Below, in pieces: positions 17,187-25,295 of a stretch of 64,000 nucleotides of DNA. Origin of the DNA: Allobosea sp. CRIB-10 (GTDB lineage: Bacteria; Pseudomonadota; Alphaproteobacteria; Rhizobiales; Beijerinckiaceae); NCBI RefSeq assembly GCF_900112185.1, contig NZ_FOKP01000017.1:62001-126000 (forward strand), in the 5' to 3' direction. The notes under the pieces are model-generated. The model ran no database searches. It saw only the letters and a program-made list of their open reading frames with translations, and was not told the DNA's origin. Each line of letters starts with the position of its first letter. Position 1 is the stretch's first letter. Position numbers and translations under genes: made by a program.

Positions 17187-17732
17187 TTACTTCTTCTCGG
17201 CCCCGGTCGCCGCGGCGTTGCGGGCGCCGCTCTGGCCGGTGGTGCTGTCGAAAAACGTCTTGGAATCGCCGAGCTGGGCGCTCGGCTGACAGGCCGGCGT
17301 GCAGGAATAGCTCTCGCGCTCGAGGCCGCGCTGCACGGTGAGGATCGAATCGCTGGCGGCGCCGACCCGGACAGTGGATTCGGCCAGCAGGGCGCCGGTT
17401 GCGTCGAGCGCGATCAGGTTGGTGACGCCGTAGCTCTTGCCGGTGACGATCATCACGCCGTTGCGCTGAACGGTGACATCCGCGATCGCCGGGTTGCCGA
17501 CGATGACGGTTTGCGCCTTCTCCGGCAGACGCAGCACCTTGGCATGGTCGACCACCACCTGGACCGTCTCGGCTCTCGCCTCGCTGATATCGGCGCGGGC
17601 CTCCGGGGCCGGTGCGGGAATGAGCCGGGCCTGCGCGCGAGCGCTGTCGGCCGAGAGGCCCAGGCTCGCAGCCGCCGCGAGCCCGGCATGGATCAGCGTT
17701 GGGAAGGATTTGGAGAGCCGCGATCCCGGCAT
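17187..17732 (-). CDS. Orphan pilus-assembly/secretin N-terminal domain protein
   Basis: A 181-residue exported protein with a signal peptide (about residues 1-33). It has the domain found at the N-terminus of CpaC/RcpA-type secretins (T2SS-T3SS_pil_N): VVVDHAKVLRLPEKAQTVIVG, then NPAIADVTVQRNGVMIVTGKSYGVTNLIALD. The channel-forming secretin domain is absent; after the N domain there is only a Cys pair (SCTPAC) and a Ser/Ala-rich tail. The start at 17730-17732 is preceded by GAGGTC. It points away from the flp genes, sharing a 427-base regulatory spacer. It may bind the secretin, the pilus or the outer-membrane complex; function is not established. Confidence 0.78.
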   Translation of the reverse strand: MPGSRLSKSFPTLIHAGLAAAASLGLSADSARAQARLIPAPAPEARADISEARAETVQVVVDHAKVLRLPEKAQTVIVGNPAIADVTVQRNGVMIVTGKSYGVTNLIALDATGALLAESTVRVGAASDSILTVQRGLERESYSCTPACQPSAQLGDSKTFFDSTTGQSGARNAAATGAEKK

Positions 17733-18159
17733 CGCAATGGACCTCGCGCGCGCCTCAAGGTTTCGAACGGAACGAGGTAAGCCGAAAATGATGAATGGAT
17801 TACTAAGATGGCGATTTCCTGGGCCGATCCGCCTCCCAGGCCAGCCCTGGATGCGCGTTGCTCGGCAGTGAAAAACGCAGGTCGGATGCCATGACGCTGA
17901 CGCTAACGAAGCGTCATGACTCGCTGTTCTAATTTGCATGTCGAGTTTTATTTGAAGTATCAAACAGATTATACCTCTCGTTAACTGAAAGGTCGCGCTA
18001 AAATCGTGTTAACCATTGGATGAAGACCTATAAAATTCGGCGAATTATTGGGTCGCTTTAACCGATCGGCAAGACGGGCTCGGTACTGTCACTCCTGTCG
18101 CTGACCGAAGCCAACTAGAGCGAAGGCAGCAGTCAAACGTGGTGCAAAGGAGCTACCCC
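17733..18159. other. 427-base divergent regulatory spacer upstream of flp
   Basis: This gene-free stretch separates the orphan secretin-N-domain gene from the first pilin gene. From about 17900 to 18070 it is strikingly AT-rich for this genome and includes the CtrA-like site at 17998-18013 and a further TTTAACC at about 18057. No ORF with a ribosome-binding site was seen. It probably carries both divergent promoters. Confidence 0.55.
17998..18013. promoter_or_regulatory. CtrA-like site upstream of flp pilin (CTAA-N7-TTAAC)
   Basis: CTAA (17998-18001), seven bases, then TTAAC (18009-18013) differs by one base from the CtrA consensus TTAA-N7-TTAAC. It lies about 150 bases before the first flp start codon. 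The same arrangement recurs before cpaB and tadD. In Caulobacter the pilA promoter is CtrA-controlled, which is the basis of the inference. Confidence 0.5.
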
Positions 18160-18324
18160 ATGAAGAATCTGTTTGCGCGCTTCGCCAAGGACGAGTCCGG
18201 CGCGACCGCCATCGAATACGGCCTGATCGCCGCCCTCATCTCGGTCGTCTGCATCGCCACCTGGCGCCTCATCGGGCCGGCGCTCGAGGTTCGCTACCAG
18301 GCGATCCTGGCCGCCATCAGCTAA
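18160..18324 (+). CDS. Flp-family type IVb pilin (first copy)
   Basis: A 54-residue Flp/Fap pilin, the structural subunit of the Tad (tight adherence) pilus. A 14-residue basic leader ends at the processing glycine (DESG), followed by ATAIEYGLIAALIS, giving the G-x4-E-Y prepilin motif (G14, E19, Y20) and the hydrophobic assembly helix. CpaA, encoded downstream, is the expected leader peptidase. ATG 18160 has AAAGGAG ending eight bases upstream. A strong hairpin terminator follows, so this pilin can be transcribed alone in excess of the assembly genes. Confidence 0.93.
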   Translation: MKNLFARFAKDESGATAIEYGLIAALISVVCIATWRLIGPALEVRYQAILAAIS

Positions 18325-18357
18325 GTTCACGGAACGGGTGCGCTGCTCCCGTCTCAA

Positions 18358-18390
18358 GCGCCCGGACATTGTTCCGGGCGCCCGCGTTTT
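18358..18390 (+). terminator. Intrinsic terminator between the two flp genes
   Basis: GCGCCCGGA (18358-18366) pairs perfectly with TCCGGGCGC (18373-18381) around a 6-nt loop. CCGCG then TTTT follows (18382-18390). It is a good GC-rich stem with a short T tract, located 34 bases after the first flp stop. The T tract is interrupted from the stem, so termination may be partial. Confidence 0.7.
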
Positions 18391-18566
18391 GGGAGCATCG
18401 CGTAGTCTCCGTACAGCAGGGACCGGGATGCCGCTGTCTAGCGTGACGATTGGGAATGCCAAGCTCGCCCCGCAGACGCAGGAATTGTGGCGCTGCTTCC
18501 GTCTCCAATTTGGGGTCAACTCAAGATGACAGCGGCTGTCAGATCGCGATGTCCAAGGAGGTTGTC

Positions 18567-18731
18567 ATGAGGGAGCTGTCTATGCGCTTCGTCAACGACG
18601 AATCCGGCGCGACTGCTATGGAATATGGCCTGATCGCATCGCTCATCTCGATCGTCTGCGTCGCCACCTGGCAACTCCTCGGACCAGCGATCGACGCGTG
18701 GTTTCAGGAAGTTCTCAGGCGTATTGTATAA
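18567..18731 (+). CDS. Flp-family type IVb pilin (second copy)
   Basis: A second 54-residue Flp pilin, aligning to the first without gaps (NDESGATAMEYGLIASLIS against KDESGATAIEYGLIAALIS). The processing Gly, Glu+5 and Tyr+6 are all kept. The C-termini diverge: this copy has a Trp-rich, more basic end (WFQEVLRRIV). ATG 18567 is fixed by a textbook AAGGAGG at 18555-18561; an in-frame ATG at 18549 lies before that site. Whether it is a minor pilin or a variant major subunit is unknown. Confidence 0.92.
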   Translation: MRELSMRFVNDESGATAMEYGLIASLISIVCVATWQLLGPAIDAWFQEVLRRIV

Positions 18732-18908
18732 GACTGGGTGCGAGAGGTCGCACACCGCGCAGGGGCGCCGGCAACCGCTCCGCTAGCCTCAGCAACCCTT
18801 TGGTGATCCGCCAGTCTCAATATGGTCCACACGAGGAGCGCAAGCGCCAACCTGCGGCGCTTTCATCCCCGCGGCAGCGTTGAAGCCCAGAACATCCGGA
18901 TAGTCGAC

Positions 18909-19421
18909 ATGTCACTCTCGCTGATCATCGTCTTCATCGTCTTTCCGGTCGCGATGGCCTATGCGGCGGCTAGCGATCTCACGACGATGACGATTCCGAA
19001 CTGGCTCTGCCTCTTGCTGCTCGGCGTGTTCGGCTTGGGCGCCGCTTCGACAGGATTGGGCTGGACGGCGGTCGCATGGCATCTGCTAGCGGGTCTGACC
19101 GTGCTGGCGGTCTGCTTTGGCATGTTCGCTGCCGGCTGGATCGGCGGTGGTGACGCGAAGCTTGCTGCGGTGACGGCTCTCTGGCTCGGCTTCGAGCAAT
19201 TGCCACCCTATCTCTTCATCGCAGCGATCGGCGGCGGCCTCCTGACCGTGGCTATTCTCGCTTTGCGTGCCGCCCCGTTGCCCGCTCCGGCCAGCAACTG
19301 GGCTTGGGCGCAACGGCTTCATGACGTGAAGCAGGGGGTTCCCTATGGTATTGCGCTCGCTGCCGCTGCGTTGATCGTTCTGCCGGGCACCGCGATTTGG
19401 CGCGCTGCGATCGGCGTCTGA
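18909..19421 (+). CDS. cpaA: Prepilin leader peptidase CpaA/TadV
   Basis: A 170-residue polytopic aspartic protease that removes the Flp leader peptide in the inner membrane. The two catalytic aspartates are in AAASDLTTMTIPN (about residue 23) and GGGDAKLAAVTALW (about residue 80), the standard pair for type IV prepilin peptidases. It is the short form without an N-terminal methylase domain. ATG 18909 gives a hydrophobic first helix; upstream codons to 18822 are polar and rejected. It follows the second pilin by 177 bases. Confidence 0.92.
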   Translation: MSLSLIIVFIVFPVAMAYAAASDLTTMTIPNWLCLLLLGVFGLGAASTGLGWTAVAWHLLAGLTVLAVCFGMFAAGWIGGGDAKLAAVTALWLGFEQLPPYLFIAAIGGGLLTVAILALRAAPLPAPASNWAWAQRLHDVKQGVPYGIALAAAALIVLPGTAIWRAAIGV

Positions 19422-19472
19422 GCGCCTCGCTCCGCCGCGGTGCGGCCGATCCGCACAAAAAGATACCTCCGG

Positions 19473-19488
19473 TTAACCATAAGTTGAC
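19473..19488. promoter_or_regulatory. CtrA-like site upstream of cpaB (TTAA-N7-TTGAC)
   Basis: TTAA (19473-19476), seven bases, then TTGAC (19484-19488), one mismatch from TTAA-N7-TTAAC. It lies 59-74 bases before the cpaB start codon, in the only noncoding gap between cpaA and the assembly operon, suggesting a separate promoter for cpaB-tadC. Confidence 0.5.
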
Positions 19489-19546
19489 GATTCCAGAGCC
19501 ACGATCCTGCTGAAGGCCGGCGTATGCCGGCCAAGGATCATGTGCC

Positions 19547-20323
19547 ATGAGTCCCGCCCGTATCATCATTCTCGCCGTAGCGGTGGTCGCAGGGCTTGGA
19601 GCCGCTCTGTTGATCAGCCGCCCGCCGAAGGTCACGACGCCCTCGGTGACGAAATACGAGCCGGCGCCGACCGTCGAGGTCCTGGTCGTCGCAGCCGACG
19701 TGCCGCTCGGCAACAAGCTCGCTGCAAGCGACCTGAAATGGCTGGCCTGGCCGCTGGCAAGCCTGCCATCTGGGGTCATCCGGCGGCAGGACGCGCCCGC
19801 AGGCGAAAGCGAGTTCGTCGGGCAGATAGCCCGCACGCAGCTCTTTCCGTCGGAGCCGGTCCGGCGCGAGAAGCTGCTGAAGGCCGATTCCGGTTTCCTC
19901 TCGGCGATTCTGCCGCCCGGCAAGCGCGCGGTCGCGATCACCACCGATAATCGCGGTGCCAACACCGCCGGCGGCTTCATCCTGCCGAACGATCGGGTCG
20001 ACGTGATCCGGACGAGCCGCGACGACAGCAACTCCAAGGACGGCTCTCCTCCCGTCAGCGAGACCCTCATCGCCAATGTCCGCGTGCTGGCGATCGGCCA
20101 GAGCGTGCAGGACAAGGATGGCGCGAGAGTCGTCGTCGGCGAGACCGCGACGCTCGAGCTCGATCCGAAGCAGGTCGAGGCCGTGACGCTGGCGCAGAAG
20201 ACCAGCAGCCTCTCGCTGGCTCTGCGCAGTCTGCAGGACGCCGGAGACCAGAGCGTGCCGGTCGACGAAGGAGGGCTTACACTCGTGCGCTACGGCGTCG
20301 TCACCAAGGCGGTGAAGCCATGA
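19547..20323 (+). CDS. cpaB: Flp pilus assembly protein CpaB/RcpC
   Basis: A 258-residue periplasmic protein with one N-terminal membrane helix (IIILAVAVVAGLGAALLIS). An SAF-like domain (VEVLVVAADVPLGNKLAASDLKWLAWP) and the RcpC/CpaB C-terminal region (KRAVAITTD...GFILPNDRVDVIRTS) follow. It is thought to link the pilus machine to the outer-membrane secretin and peptidoglycan. It is the first gene of the tight assembly operon and its stop overlaps the cpaC start as ATGA. Confidence 0.93.
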   Translation: MSPARIIILAVAVVAGLGAALLISRPPKVTTPSVTKYEPAPTVEVLVVAADVPLGNKLAASDLKWLAWPLASLPSGVIRRQDAPAGESEFVGQIARTQLFPSEPVRREKLLKADSGFLSAILPPGKRAVAITTDNRGANTAGGFILPNDRVDVIRTSRDDSNSKDGSPPVSETLIANVRVLAIGQSVQDKDGARVVVGETATLELDPKQVEAVTLAQKTSSLSLALRSLQDAGDQSVPVDEGGLTLVRYGVVTKAVKP

Positions 20324-21810
20324 TTCCCTTGCCAAAAGCCGCTTTGACCTCGCATCGCCGCCGGCAGGGGTACACGCTCGCCCTGTCGCTTACGATCCTG
20401 CCGTTCATGCTGTCGGTTGCCTCCGGGCCGGCCCTGGCGCAGGCTAAGGGCGCCGCGCCTGTCCTGAACGTCGGCGCCAGCGAGCACGCGGTTTCCCGTC
20501 GCCTCGATCTCTCGATCGGCCGTTCGCTGATCGTCGAGCTGCCGCGCGACGCCAAGGAAGTCTTCGTCGCCAACCCCAAGGTGGCGAATGCCGTGGTGCG
20601 CTCCGCCCGCAAGCTCTTCGTCATCGGCATGGCCGACGGTTCGACCTCGATGTTCGTGATGGACGCCGAAGGCCGGCAGATCACGGCGCTGGAGATCGAG
20701 GTCGGCCGCGACCTCAACGTGCTGCGCACGACGCTCCGCACGGCGATGCCGGGCGCCGACATCCAGGTCAAGCCGGCCGGGAACTCGATCCTGCTGGTCG
20801 GCAATGTCGCGAGCGCTTCCGAAGCGACGCAGGCCATGGATATCGCCAATGCCTTCGTCGGCATCTCCGGCGAGGGCGCGAACGCGACCAAGGGCGCAGT
20901 CATCAACTCGCTGACCATTCGCGGCCGGGACCAAGTCATGGTCAAGGTCACGGTCTCGGAGGTCTCCCGCAGGGCGATCAAGCAGCTCGGCATCAACTCG
21001 ACCGGCGAGTGGAAACTCGGCAAGTTCAACATCAGTCCGACGATCGACACGCCATTCTCGCTGCAGCCGCAGCAGCTGGCTGCCACCGCGATCGGCGCGG
21101 GCGTCGGCAACTCGACCAACATAACCATGCGTGCGCTTGAGCGTGCCGGCCTCTCGCGCGTCCTGGCGGAGCCGACCGTGACCGCGATCTCGGGCGAAAG
21201 CGCCAAGTTCACGGCAGGTGGTGAGATTCCGACCCCGAACGGCTATTCCTGCGACACCAGCAATCGCTGCGTGCTCAATATTGTCTACAAGCCTGTGGGC
21301 GTCTCCCTGAACTTCACGCCGATCGTGATGTCCGAGGGCAAGATCTCGATGCGCATCGCCACCGAGGTCACCGAGCTCGACTTCGAGAACCAGCTCCGTC
21401 TGAATCCGACCGAGAGCACCGCGGTCAACGCGCCAGGCTTCCGCGTCCGCAAGTCCGACACCACGGTGGAACTGCCCTCCGGCGGCACCCTGGCGACAGC
21501 GGGCCTGATTCAGCGTGTCTCGCGCCAGGCCATCAACGGGCTGCCGGCGCTGATGAATATCCCGATCATCGGCGCGATGTTCCGCTCGCGCGACTATCAG
21601 CGCGAGGAGACCGAGCTGATGATCGCGGTGACGCCCTACATCGTGAAGCCGGTGGGGCCGAACGGGCTGCAGCGCCCGGATGACGGTTTCGTCGACGCGC
21701 ATGACGCCCAGACGATCCTGATGGGGCGGTTGAACAAAATCTACGGGTCGACGAGCGGCGGGCCTATCCCGCAGGCCTATAAGGGCCGCGTCGGTTTCAT
21801 CGCTGATTGA
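20320..21810 (+). CDS. cpaC: Flp pilus secretin CpaC/RcpA
   Basis: The outer-membrane channel of the Tad pilus, 496 residues. A signal sequence near residues 15-45 is followed by the pilus N domain (RSLIVELPRDAKEVFVANPKVANAVV), a BON-like segment and the secretin core with GGEIPTP, VGVSLNFTPIV and the late VELPSGGTLATAGLIQ and LPALMNIPIIGAMFRS motifs. A Cys pair (SCDTSNRC) sits after GGEIPTPNGY. It is translationally coupled to cpaB. Its N domain is the relative of the orphan protein at 17.2-17.7 kb. Confidence 0.95.
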   Translation: MIPLPKAALTSHRRRQGYTLALSLTILPFMLSVASGPALAQAKGAAPVLNVGASEHAVSRRLDLSIGRSLIVELPRDAKEVFVANPKVANAVVRSARKLFVIGMADGSTSMFVMDAEGRQITALEIEVGRDLNVLRTTLRTAMPGADIQVKPAGNSILLVGNVASASEATQAMDIANAFVGISGEGANATKGAVINSLTIRGRDQVMVKVTVSEVSRRAIKQLGINSTGEWKLGKFNISPTIDTPFSLQPQQLAATAIGAGVGNSTNITMRALERAGLSRVLAEPTVTAISGESAKFTAGGEIPTPNGYSCDTSNRCVLNIVYKPVGVSLNFTPIVMSEGKISMRIATEVTELDFENQLRLNPTESTAVNAPGFRVRKSDTTVELPSGGTLATAGLIQRVSRQAINGLPALMNIPIIGAMFRSRDYQREETELMIAVTPYIVKPVGPNGLQRPDDGFVDAHDAQTILMGRLNKIYGSTSGGPIPQAYKGRVGFIAD

Positions 21811-21829
21811 AAACGAGGCCGCGACAAGG

Positions 21830-22573
21830 ATGGCGATCGTGACCGTGACCAGCAAGCTGCACCACACAGGCCGCGCCGCCCTGCCTGCCGCATTGGGGCT
21901 TGCGCTCCTGCTCGGGGCCTGCGCCAAGGGCGACATCTCGAGCTCCGGCGTTCCTACCGACACCCGCGAGCGCCACCCGATCGTGCTGCGTGATGCGCCG
22001 CGCTCGCTCGACGTGTTCGTCGGCCGGGCCGGCGGCGGGCTGGATCCGCGCCAGGCCGTCGACGTCGCCCGCTTCGGCGAGGACTATCGCCGCAGCGGCA
22101 AGGGCGGTCTCGTCGCCGAGGTGCCGACCGGGGCCGGTCGCGATCTTGCGACCCATGACACGCTCGACGGCATTCGCCGCTCGCTCGCACGGGCCGGCGT
22201 CTCGCCCGGCGCCCTTTCGGTCAGGACCTATCGTATCGCCGATCCCGAGCTCGCCTCGCCGATCCGTCTGACCTACGCTTCCCTTCAGGCAGGGCTGCCG
22301 CATTCCTGTGGGCAATGGCCAACCGATCTCGGTGCGTCCAGCTACAGGACGGACGCGTCGAACGAGCCGTATTGGAACTTCGGTTGCGCCACCCAAGCCA
22401 ATCTCGCCGCGCAGATCGCCGACCCGCTCGATCTGGTACGGGCGCGCAGCGAAGGTCGGCTGGACACGCAAAAGCGCATGGAAGCGATCAAGAAACTGCG
22501 CGACGGCAAGGATCCGTCGACACAATACCGTCAGGAGCAGAGTGCGATCAGCACGGCGGTCGGAGGCAAATGA
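21830..22573 (+). CDS. cpaD: Pilus assembly lipoprotein CpaD
   Basis: A 247-residue CpaD-family protein. The signal peptide ends in a lipobox LLLGAC, with the lipidated cysteine at residue 31. The body contains HPIVLRDAPRSLDVFVG and the family segment CGQWPTDLG with a later WNFGCATQANLAAQIADP, and keeps the conserved Cys residues. It is believed to assist or localise the secretin at the outer membrane. It starts 20 bases after cpaC, and its stop overlaps the cpaE start region. Confidence 0.92.
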   Translation: MAIVTVTSKLHHTGRAALPAALGLALLLGACAKGDISSSGVPTDTRERHPIVLRDAPRSLDVFVGRAGGGLDPRQAVDVARFGEDYRRSGKGGLVAEVPTGAGRDLATHDTLDGIRRSLARAGVSPGALSVRTYRIADPELASPIRLTYASLQAGLPHSCGQWPTDLGASSYRTDASNEPYWNFGCATQANLAAQIADPLDLVRARSEGRLDTQKRMEAIKKLRDGKDPSTQYRQEQSAISTAVGGK

Positions 22574-23823
22574 TGGCGTCCGATTTTGAAGCCGAAGTGG
22601 GAAGCGAGGAGATCGTCGCCCCGCTGCCGCGCGTCACCTTGCAGGCCTTCTGCGAGACTCAGGACGTCGCCGCCGCGATGCAAGCGGTGACTGCCGACCG
22701 GCGCATGGACAAGGTCCAGGCACGCATCCAGATGGGCGGGCCGGCCGCGGCGGTCGAGGCGTTCCGGGGTGCGCCGACGCCCAACGTGATCGTGCTCGAA
22801 ACCGTCACCGAGCCGTCGGCGCTGATCGCCAATCTCGAGGCGCTTGCCGAAAGCTGCGATCCCGGCACCAAGGTGGTTGTGATCGGCCACGTCAACGACA
22901 TCCAGCTCTATCGCGAGCTGATCCGGCGTGGCGTCAGCGACTATCTGGTCGCCCCGTTCGGGATTCTCGACCTGTTGCGCACCTTGTCGGAACTCTACGC
23001 CGCCTCGGGCACGGCGACGCTGGGGCGCACCGTCGCCGTCGTCGGCGCCAAAGGCGGTGTCGGCGCCTCCACCGTCGCGCACAATGTCGCCTGGGCGATC
23101 GCCCGCAATCTCGACGCCTCGACGGTGATCGCCGATCTCGACATTGCTTTCGGCACGGCCGGGTTGGATTTCAACCAGGACCCGCCGCAAGGTATCGCCG
23201 ATGCCGTGTTCGCTCCGGAACGGCTCGACGCCAACATGCTCGACCGGCTCTTGTCGCGCTGTAGCGACAATCTGTCTTTGCTGGCCGCTCCGGCCATGCT
23301 GGATCGGACCGTCGACCTCGGCGAGGACGCGTTTGAGCTTCTGTTCGATCTGTTGCGCGGCAGCGTGCCCTGCATCGTGCTCGACGTGCCGCATCTGTGG
23401 ACCGGCTGGGCCAAGCGCGCGCTGATCGGAGCCGACGAGGTCGCGGTCGTCGCGGCGCCCGAACTCGCCTCGTTGCGGAACGCCAAGAACCTGGTTGATC
23501 TGCTTCGCGCGGCCCGGCCGAACGACTCGATGCCGCGACTGATCCTGAACCAGGTCGGATTGCCCAAGCGCCCCGAGATCGACGCCGGCGAATTCGCCAA
23601 GGCGCTCGGGATCGAGGTGATGAGTTCGATCCCCTTCGACGCCCAGCTCTTCGGTACGGCCGCCAACAACGGCCAGATGATCGCCGAAATCCAGTCCGGT
23701 GGGAAGGTTGCGGAAGCCTTCGTCCAGATCGCCACCGTTCTGACCGGACGCGGCGAGCAGAAGCGCGGCAAGCGCAGCCTGCTCGAGCCGCTCGTCGCGA
23801 AGCTCATGCGTCGGAAGGCCTGA
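22573..23823 (+). CDS. cpaE: Pilus localisation ATPase CpaE/TadZ
   Basis: A 416-residue protein with an N-terminal receiver-like domain (about 20-140) lacking a clear phospho-acceptor context. A MinD/ParA-type ATPase domain follows with the deviant Walker A motif KGGVGAST at 160-167 and DLDIAFGTAGLDFNQDP as the switch/Walker B region. CpaE/TadZ places the Tad machine at the cell pole. Tandem ATGs at 22570 and 22573 are possible; GGAGG at 22562-22566 favours the second by spacing. It overlaps the cpaD stop and ends one base before the cpaF start. Confidence 0.93.
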   Translation: MASDFEAEVGSEEIVAPLPRVTLQAFCETQDVAAAMQAVTADRRMDKVQARIQMGGPAAAVEAFRGAPTPNVIVLETVTEPSALIANLEALAESCDPGTKVVVIGHVNDIQLYRELIRRGVSDYLVAPFGILDLLRTLSELYAASGTATLGRTVAVVGAKGGVGASTVAHNVAWAIARNLDASTVIADLDIAFGTAGLDFNQDPPQGIADAVFAPERLDANMLDRLLSRCSDNLSLLAAPAMLDRTVDLGEDAFELLFDLLRGSVPCIVLDVPHLWTGWAKRALIGADEVAVVAAPELASLRNAKNLVDLLRAARPNDSMPRLILNQVGLPKRPEIDAGEFAKALGIEVMSSIPFDAQLFGTAANNGQMIAEIQSGGKVAEAFVQIATVLTGRGEQKRGKRSLLEPLVAKLMRRKA

Positions 23824-23824
23824 C

Positions 23825-25279
23825 ATGTTCGGCAAGCGGCAGGCAACAGCCTCAGCCACGGCCCAAACGCCACCGGCGAGCCCGGCGCTGTCGGCGCCGT
23901 CGCGCCCGGCCGAGTTGCGTCCGGGCGGGGCCGAGGCACGCAAGCCGTCACCTCCGCCGCCACCCGTGCCGGACGAGGCGCCGAAGTCCGACGAATACTA
24001 CCAGATGAAGAGCATGATCTTCGGTGCTCTCATCGAAGCGATCGATCTCTCGCAACTGGCCAAGCTCGACGGCGAATCGGCCCGCGAGGAAATCCGCGAC
24101 ATCATCAACGAGATCATCTCGCTGAAGAACGTCGTGCTCTCCATCTCCGAGCAGGAAGAGCTGCTCGACGACATCTGCAACGACGTGCTTGGCTATGGTC
24201 CGCTCGAGCCGCTGCTGGCGCGCGACGACATCGCCGACATCATGGTCAATGGCGCCGGCCGGACCTTTATCGAGACCGGTGGCAAGATCCAGCTGACCGG
24301 CATCCGCTTCCGCGACAACGCGCAGCTGATGAACATCTGCCAGCGCATCGTCAGCCAGGTCGGCCGACGCGTCGACGAAGCTTCGCCGATCTGCGACGCG
24401 CGCCTCGCCGACGGCTCGCGCGTCAACGTCATCGCTCCCCCGCTCGCGATCGACGGGCCGGCCCTCACCATCCGCAAGTTCAAGAAGGACAAGCTGACGC
24501 TCGACCAGCTCATGCGCTTCGGCGCGATCTCGCCCCCCGGGGGGGAGATCCTGAAGATCATCGGGCGGGTTCGCTGCAATGTCGTGATCTCGGGTGGTAC
24601 CGGCTCGGGCAAGACGACGCTGCTCAACTGCCTGACCAATTATATCGAGCACGACGAGCGCATCATCACCTGCGAGGACGCGGCCGAGCTCCAGCTGCAG
24701 CAGCCGCATGTGGTGCGCCTCGAGACGCGCCCGCCCAATCTCGAGGGATCGGGTGCAGTCACGATGCGCGATCTCGTTAAGAACTGCCTGCGCATGCGGC
24801 CGGAACGGATCATCGTCGGCGAGGTGCGTGGTCCGGAGGCTTTCGACCTGCTCCAGGCGATGAACACCGGCCATGACGGTTCGATGGGCACGCTGCACGC
24901 CAACACGCCGCGCGAATGCCTGAGCCGTATCGAATCGATGATCACCATGGGCGGCTTCAGCCTGCCGTCGAAGACCCTGCGCGAGATGATCTGCTCTTCG
25001 ATCGACGTGATCATTCAGGCGCAGCGCATGCGCGACGGCTCGCGCCGCATCACCCACATCACCGAGGTGATGGGCATGGAGGGTGATGTGATCATCACCC
25101 AGGACCTGATGCTCTACGACGTGCTCGGCGAGGACCCGAACGGCAGGCTGATCGGCCGGCACCGTTCGACCGGCATCGGCCGGCCGCGCTTCTGGGAACG
25201 CGCGCGCTATTTCGGCGACGAGCAGCGGCTCGCCGCGGCACTCGACCAACTCGAGGCCGAGGGCACGGCCGAAGCCTGA
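23825..25279 (+). CDS. cpaF: Pilus assembly ATPase CpaF/TadA
   Basis: The hexameric secretion ATPase that powers Flp pilus extension, and probably retraction, 484 residues. After a Pro/Ala-rich N-terminus (10-55) comes the conserved CpaF N domain with LGYGPLEPLLARDDIADIMV. The ATPase core has Walker A GGTGSGKTT at 257-265, the Asp/Glu box ITCEDAAELQL, the Walker B region RIIVGEVRGPEAFDLLQAM, and the His box GSMGTLHANTPRE. All catalytic motifs look intact. The gene lies one base after cpaE. Confidence 0.95.
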   Translation: MFGKRQATASATAQTPPASPALSAPSRPAELRPGGAEARKPSPPPPPVPDEAPKSDEYYQMKSMIFGALIEAIDLSQLAKLDGESAREEIRDIINEIISLKNVVLSISEQEELLDDICNDVLGYGPLEPLLARDDIADIMVNGAGRTFIETGGKIQLTGIRFRDNAQLMNICQRIVSQVGRRVDEASPICDARLADGSRVNVIAPPLAIDGPALTIRKFKKDKLTLDQLMRFGAISPPGGEILKIIGRVRCNVVISGGTGSGKTTLLNCLTNYIEHDERIITCEDAAELQLQQPHVVRLETRPPNLEGSGAVTMRDLVKNCLRMRPERIIVGEVRGPEAFDLLQAMNTGHDGSMGTLHANTPRECLSRIESMITMGGFSLPSKTLREMICSSIDVIIQAQRMRDGSRRITHITEVMGMEGDVIITQDLMLYDVLGEDPNGRLIGRHRSTGIGRPRFWERARYFGDEQRLAAALDQLEAEGTAEA

Positions 25280-25295
25280 GCGGGGAAGGCACATC

